The position numbers and the translations under genes were made by a program. From JBGSYN01 sp041750975 (GTDB lineage: Bacteria > Pseudomonadota > Alphaproteobacteria > Geminicoccales > Geminicoccaceae), in the NCBI GenBank assembly GCA_041750975.1, contig JBGSYN010000200.1:1-43890 (forward strand): a DNA stretch of 43,890 nucleotides, read 5' to 3'. Shown piece after piece: positions 41,678 to 43,890 of this stretch (the stretch's first letter is position 1; each line of letters begins with the position of its first letter). Under the pieces are notes generated by a model. That model had not been told where the DNA came from and did no database searches. It saw only the letters and a list, made by a program, of their open reading frames with translations.

Positions 41678-41695
41678 CCGGCGCATAATTTGCTT
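41678..41695 (+). promoter_or_regulatory. Possible sigma-54 promoter for the atzF operon
   Basis: CGGCGCATAATTTGCT keeps GG (41680-41681), exact N10, GC (41692-41693) and a perfect TTGCT -12 box, with three mismatches in the -24 part. It points at atzF; transcription would start near 41705, about 30 bases before the GTG at 41736. Together with the opposite-facing element at 41623-41640 it suggests shared nitrogen control of both halves of the locus. Confidence 0.42.
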
Positions 41696-41735
41696 GCGCG
41701 CTGAGCATCGATGACACGAAAGAAGGCAGGGGCCT

Positions 41736-43562
41736 GTGGCAGAGGCGAATCGACCGTTGAATGGGCTGTCATTTGAGATTGCCCGACTGCACGCGTCCTA
41801 CGCATCCTGCATTTCACCGCTGGATGTCATCGACGAGGTCCAGGCGCGCATCGCCGCCGCGGCCGATCCCGGCATTTTCCTGCATCTGACAGAGCCTGAA
41901 CAGTTGCGGCGACAGGCCTTGGAACTTGGCAGCTTCGATCCGGCGGCGCTTCCGCTTTGGGGTATTCCGTTCGCGGTCAAGGACAACATCGACTGCGCCG
42001 GCGCACCGACGACCGCCGCTTGCCCCGCCTTCGCTTATCGCGCGGAGGCGGATGCGACAGCCGTCGCCAGATTGCGGGCAGCCGGCGCGCTCATGGTCGG
42101 CAAGACCAATCTGGATCAGCTCGCGACAGGACTTGTCGGCGTCCGCACGCCCTATGCGGTACCGCGCAACCCGATCGATCCTTCGCGTATCCCCGGCGGT
42201 TCGAGTTCGGGGTCCGCGGTCGCAACGGCCTGCGGAATCGTCAGCTTTGCGCTCGGCACCGATACTGCGGGATCAGGGAGGATCCCCGCCGGATTGAACA
42301 ATATCGTCGGTCTCAAGCCCAGTCTCGGCTCGATCTCGACCAAGGGTGTGGTGCCGGCCTGCCGAACGCTCGATTGCGTGTCGATCTTCGCACTCACGAC
42401 CAACGACGCCTGGCGCGTTCTTTGTGCGGCAGCCGGGTTCGATGGGGCGGACCCCTTCTCTCGACCGCTGCCGGCACCACGTCTGCAATCTCCGCCGGTG
42501 CCGGTCCGGGTCGCGGTTCCCGACAGCGCATCGAGGCACTTTTTCGGCGATCCGAATGCCGAGGCCGGTTTCGATAGCGCGCTCGACATGCTTTCGGATC
42601 TCGGCGCGGACCTTGTCCCGATCGATTTCTCGCCCTTCTTCGACGTCGCCAGTTTGCTCTACGAGGGTGCCTGGCTGGCCGAACGCCTGGCCGCGATCGA
42701 GGAGTTTGCGGCAAAGTCGGCGGACGCGCTCCATCCCGTCACAGCCGAGATCATTGACGGCGCCGGCAAGCTCACCGCCGTCGACGCGTTCCGCGGCATC
42801 TACCGGCTCAAGGAACTCGAACGCAAATGCGAAACGATCTTCAAGCCATTGGACATCATGGCCGTACCGACGGTGCCGCGTTTCTACACACTGGACGAAG
42901 TGGTGGCGGAACCGATTCTTACCAACAGCCGCCTCGGCACCTACACCAACTTCGTGAATCTGCTCGATCTCTGCGCGCTGGCGGTGCCGACACAGTCTCG
43001 TCCGGACGGATTGCCGGGTAGTATCACGCTGATCGCTCGATCCGGCCAGGACGGACTGCTCGCAACCATGGCCGACCGCCTCCATGCGAACGCCGGAGTG
43101 AGCCTCGGCGCCACGGATTGGGAGGCAACTGAACGACTGCCCGCACATCTTCCGCCATCCGGCGTGCTGCTCGCCGTGGTCGGTGCCCATATGCGCGATC
43201 TGCCGCTCAATTGGCAGCTCAAGGACCGTCGTGCGGAATTCGTCGAGGCGACGCGGACAGCACCCCGCTACCGCCTTTATGACCTCGCCGATGCAACGCC
43301 GCGCAAGCCTGGCATGATCCGGGTTGAGCGGGGAGGGGCGTCGATCGAGCTCGAGCTCTGGCGCCTGGAAACAGCGGCCTTTGGCGATTTCGTCGCCCAG
43401 GTGCCCGCACCCATGACGATCGGCGATGTCACGCTCGAGGACGGCACGGTAGCGAAAGGCTTTCTGGTCGAGGCCGCTGCCATCGAGCATGCACCGGACA
43501 TCACGCATCATGGGGGCTGGCGCGCGTTCCTGGGTGCGGTCGACAAGGCAGCGCCGCGATGA
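41736..43562 (+). CDS. atzF: Allophanate hydrolase
   Basis: A 608-residue enzyme: an N-terminal amidase-signature domain (about 1-450) and the C-terminal allophanate-hydrolase domain (about 470-600) that completes conversion of allophanate to ammonia and carbon dioxide. The triad is Lys82 (PFAVKDNID), Ser156 (IPGGSSSGSA) and Ser180 (TDTAGSGRIP). C-terminal blocks VVGAHMRDLPLNWQL and PGMIRVERGGASIELELW are typical of AtzF/DUR1 proteins. GTG start at 41736, preceded by AAGG and AGGGG. Its last bases overlap the start of the downstream deaminase (ATGA), so the two are coupled. It receives product from the biuret hydrolase and AtzE on the other strand, and could also take carboxyguanidine-derived allophanate from DUF1989-type chemistry. 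Confidence 0.93.
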   Translation: MAEANRPLNGLSFEIARLHASYASCISPLDVIDEVQARIAAAADPGIFLHLTEPEQLRRQALELGSFDPAALPLWGIPFAVKDNIDCAGAPTTAACPAFAYRAEADATAVARLRAAGALMVGKTNLDQLATGLVGVRTPYAVPRNPIDPSRIPGGSSSGSAVATACGIVSFALGTDTAGSGRIPAGLNNIVGLKPSLGSISTKGVVPACRTLDCVSIFALTTNDAWRVLCAAAGFDGADPFSRPLPAPRLQSPPVPVRVAVPDSASRHFFGDPNAEAGFDSALDMLSDLGADLVPIDFSPFFDVASLLYEGAWLAERLAAIEEFAAKSADALHPVTAEIIDGAGKLTAVDAFRGIYRLKELERKCETIFKPLDIMAVPTVPRFYTLDEVVAEPILTNSRLGTYTNFVNLLDLCALAVPTQSRPDGLPGSITLIARSGQDGLLATMADRLHANAGVSLGATDWEATERLPAHLPPSGVLLAVVGAHMRDLPLNWQLKDRRAEFVEATRTAPRYRLYDLADATPRKPGMIRVERGGASIELELWRLETAAFGDFVAQVPAPMTIGDVTLEDGTVAKGFLVEAAAIEHAPDITHHGGWRAFLGAVDKAAPR

Positions 43563-43890
43563 GGACCTGGATCAAGCAGCCGCTGGCTATTCTTGCGGCA
43601 GGCGCTGGCGGGGGCTGCGTCATCGAGAATGGCGTGATCAGCGAGCTCGTGCCATCGGGCAGCCATCCCTCGGACCCAGTGGACGAGGTCTTTGACGCCA
43701 GCCATCACGTCGTTCTGCCCGGTCTGATCAACACCCACCACCATTTCTACCAGACCCTGACGCGCGCCTTTCCGCCGGCCCTGAACAAAGAGCTATTTCC
43801 CTGGCTGCAGGCGCTCTATCCGGTCTGGTCCCGGCTGACACCCGACAATCTGGCATTGGCCGTGCGGGTCGCATTGGCCGAACTCATGCT
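43559..43890 (+). CDS. 8-oxoguanine deaminase-like amidohydrolase, 3' end outside window
   Basis: The first 110 residues of an amidohydrolase: LPGLINTHHHFYQTLTRAF carries the first metal HxH (His60, His62), and ELFPWLQALYPVWSRLTPDNLALAVRVALAEL matches the same stretch in the gene at 1-1088 (ELFVWLKTLYPIWARLDDAAIGISARIAMAEL). It belongs to the same 8-oxoguanine deaminase/hydroxyatrazine hydrolase-like group. The N terminus is shorter in the usual beta-sandwich part (GGGCVIENGVISELVPSG). Its ATG overlaps the atzF stop by four bases. The window ends inside the gene. Confidence 0.82.
   Translation, partial: MRTWIKQPLAILAAGAGGGCVIENGVISELVPSGSHPSDPVDEVFDASHHVVLPGLINTHHHFYQTLTRAFPPALNKELFPWLQALYPVWSRLTPDNLALAVRVALAELM

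Overview
The window is GC-rich DNA (most third codon positions are G or C), densely coded and operon-rich. The gene content points to an alphaproteobacterium, perhaps a Rhodospirillales-type soil or water organism: AtzG/AtzE, a CHASE2/FecR signalling pair, a DEAD-box helicase next to a cold-shock protein, and many TTG/GTG starts. I cannot name the genus from sequence alone. No tRNA, rRNA, CRISPR array, intact insertion sequence or phage gene was seen.

The layout is as follows. (1) 1-5839, minus strand: a five-gene operon for a BMP-type (nucleoside/purine class) ABC importer followed by an 8-oxoguanine-deaminase-like amidohydrolase that runs off the left edge. A near-consensus sigma-54 promoter lies upstream (5914-5931). 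(2) 6055-23456, plus strand: about 17 kb of head-to-tail genes with very short gaps. They encode a degenerate acylphosphatase-like protein, a stand-alone Rieske protein, a GST-like protein, adenine deaminase, a GMC oxidoreductase, a TrzN/MtaD-type amidohydrolase, a Rieske-oxygenase catalytic subunit lacking its own Rieske centre, a fused FAD-molybdopterin hydroxylase with a separate [2Fe-2S] subunit, a polar amino-acid/opine-type ABC importer, a ureohydrolase, a DUF1989 (urea carboxylase-associated) protein and an Hsp70-like ATPase. Read together this is a catabolic operon for a purine, pterin or related guanidine-bearing heterocycle: import, deaminate, hydroxylate, open the ring, then strip urea or ammonia from a guanidino product. 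The substrate is inference. (3) 23750-27354, plus: DEAD-box helicase, cold-shock protein with terminator, acetoacetate-decarboxylase-like protein, Gfo/Idh/MocA oxidoreductase. (4) 27378-31902, minus: CHASE2-PAS-GGDEF-EAL protein and a LysM-FecR envelope protein. (5) 31903-37147: a lower-GC patchwork with a GH4 glycosidase, an unrecognised protein with an Asn/Asp tail, a regulator-transporter chimera left by a deletion (RpiR fused to an OppF remnant), and hypotheticals. (6) 37144-43890: a nitrogen-scavenging locus with divergent halves. On minus are a biuret-hydrolase-like protein, an NCS2 permease, AtzG, AtzE and a lipoprotein. On plus are AtzF (allophanate hydrolase) and a second 8-oxoguanine-deaminase-like protein that runs off the right edge. 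The 145-bp divergent gap carries two sigma-54-type -24/-12 elements pointing opposite ways.

The unifying theme is nitrogen recovery from oxidised purine- or triazine-like rings, with at least two transport and deamination modules apparently under sigma-54 (nitrogen-limitation type) control. The most unusual item is the oxygenase split over two genes about 5.4 kb apart in one operon: the catalytic protein has lost exactly the cluster-binding part of its Rieske domain, while a separate small protein supplies a complete Rieske motif.
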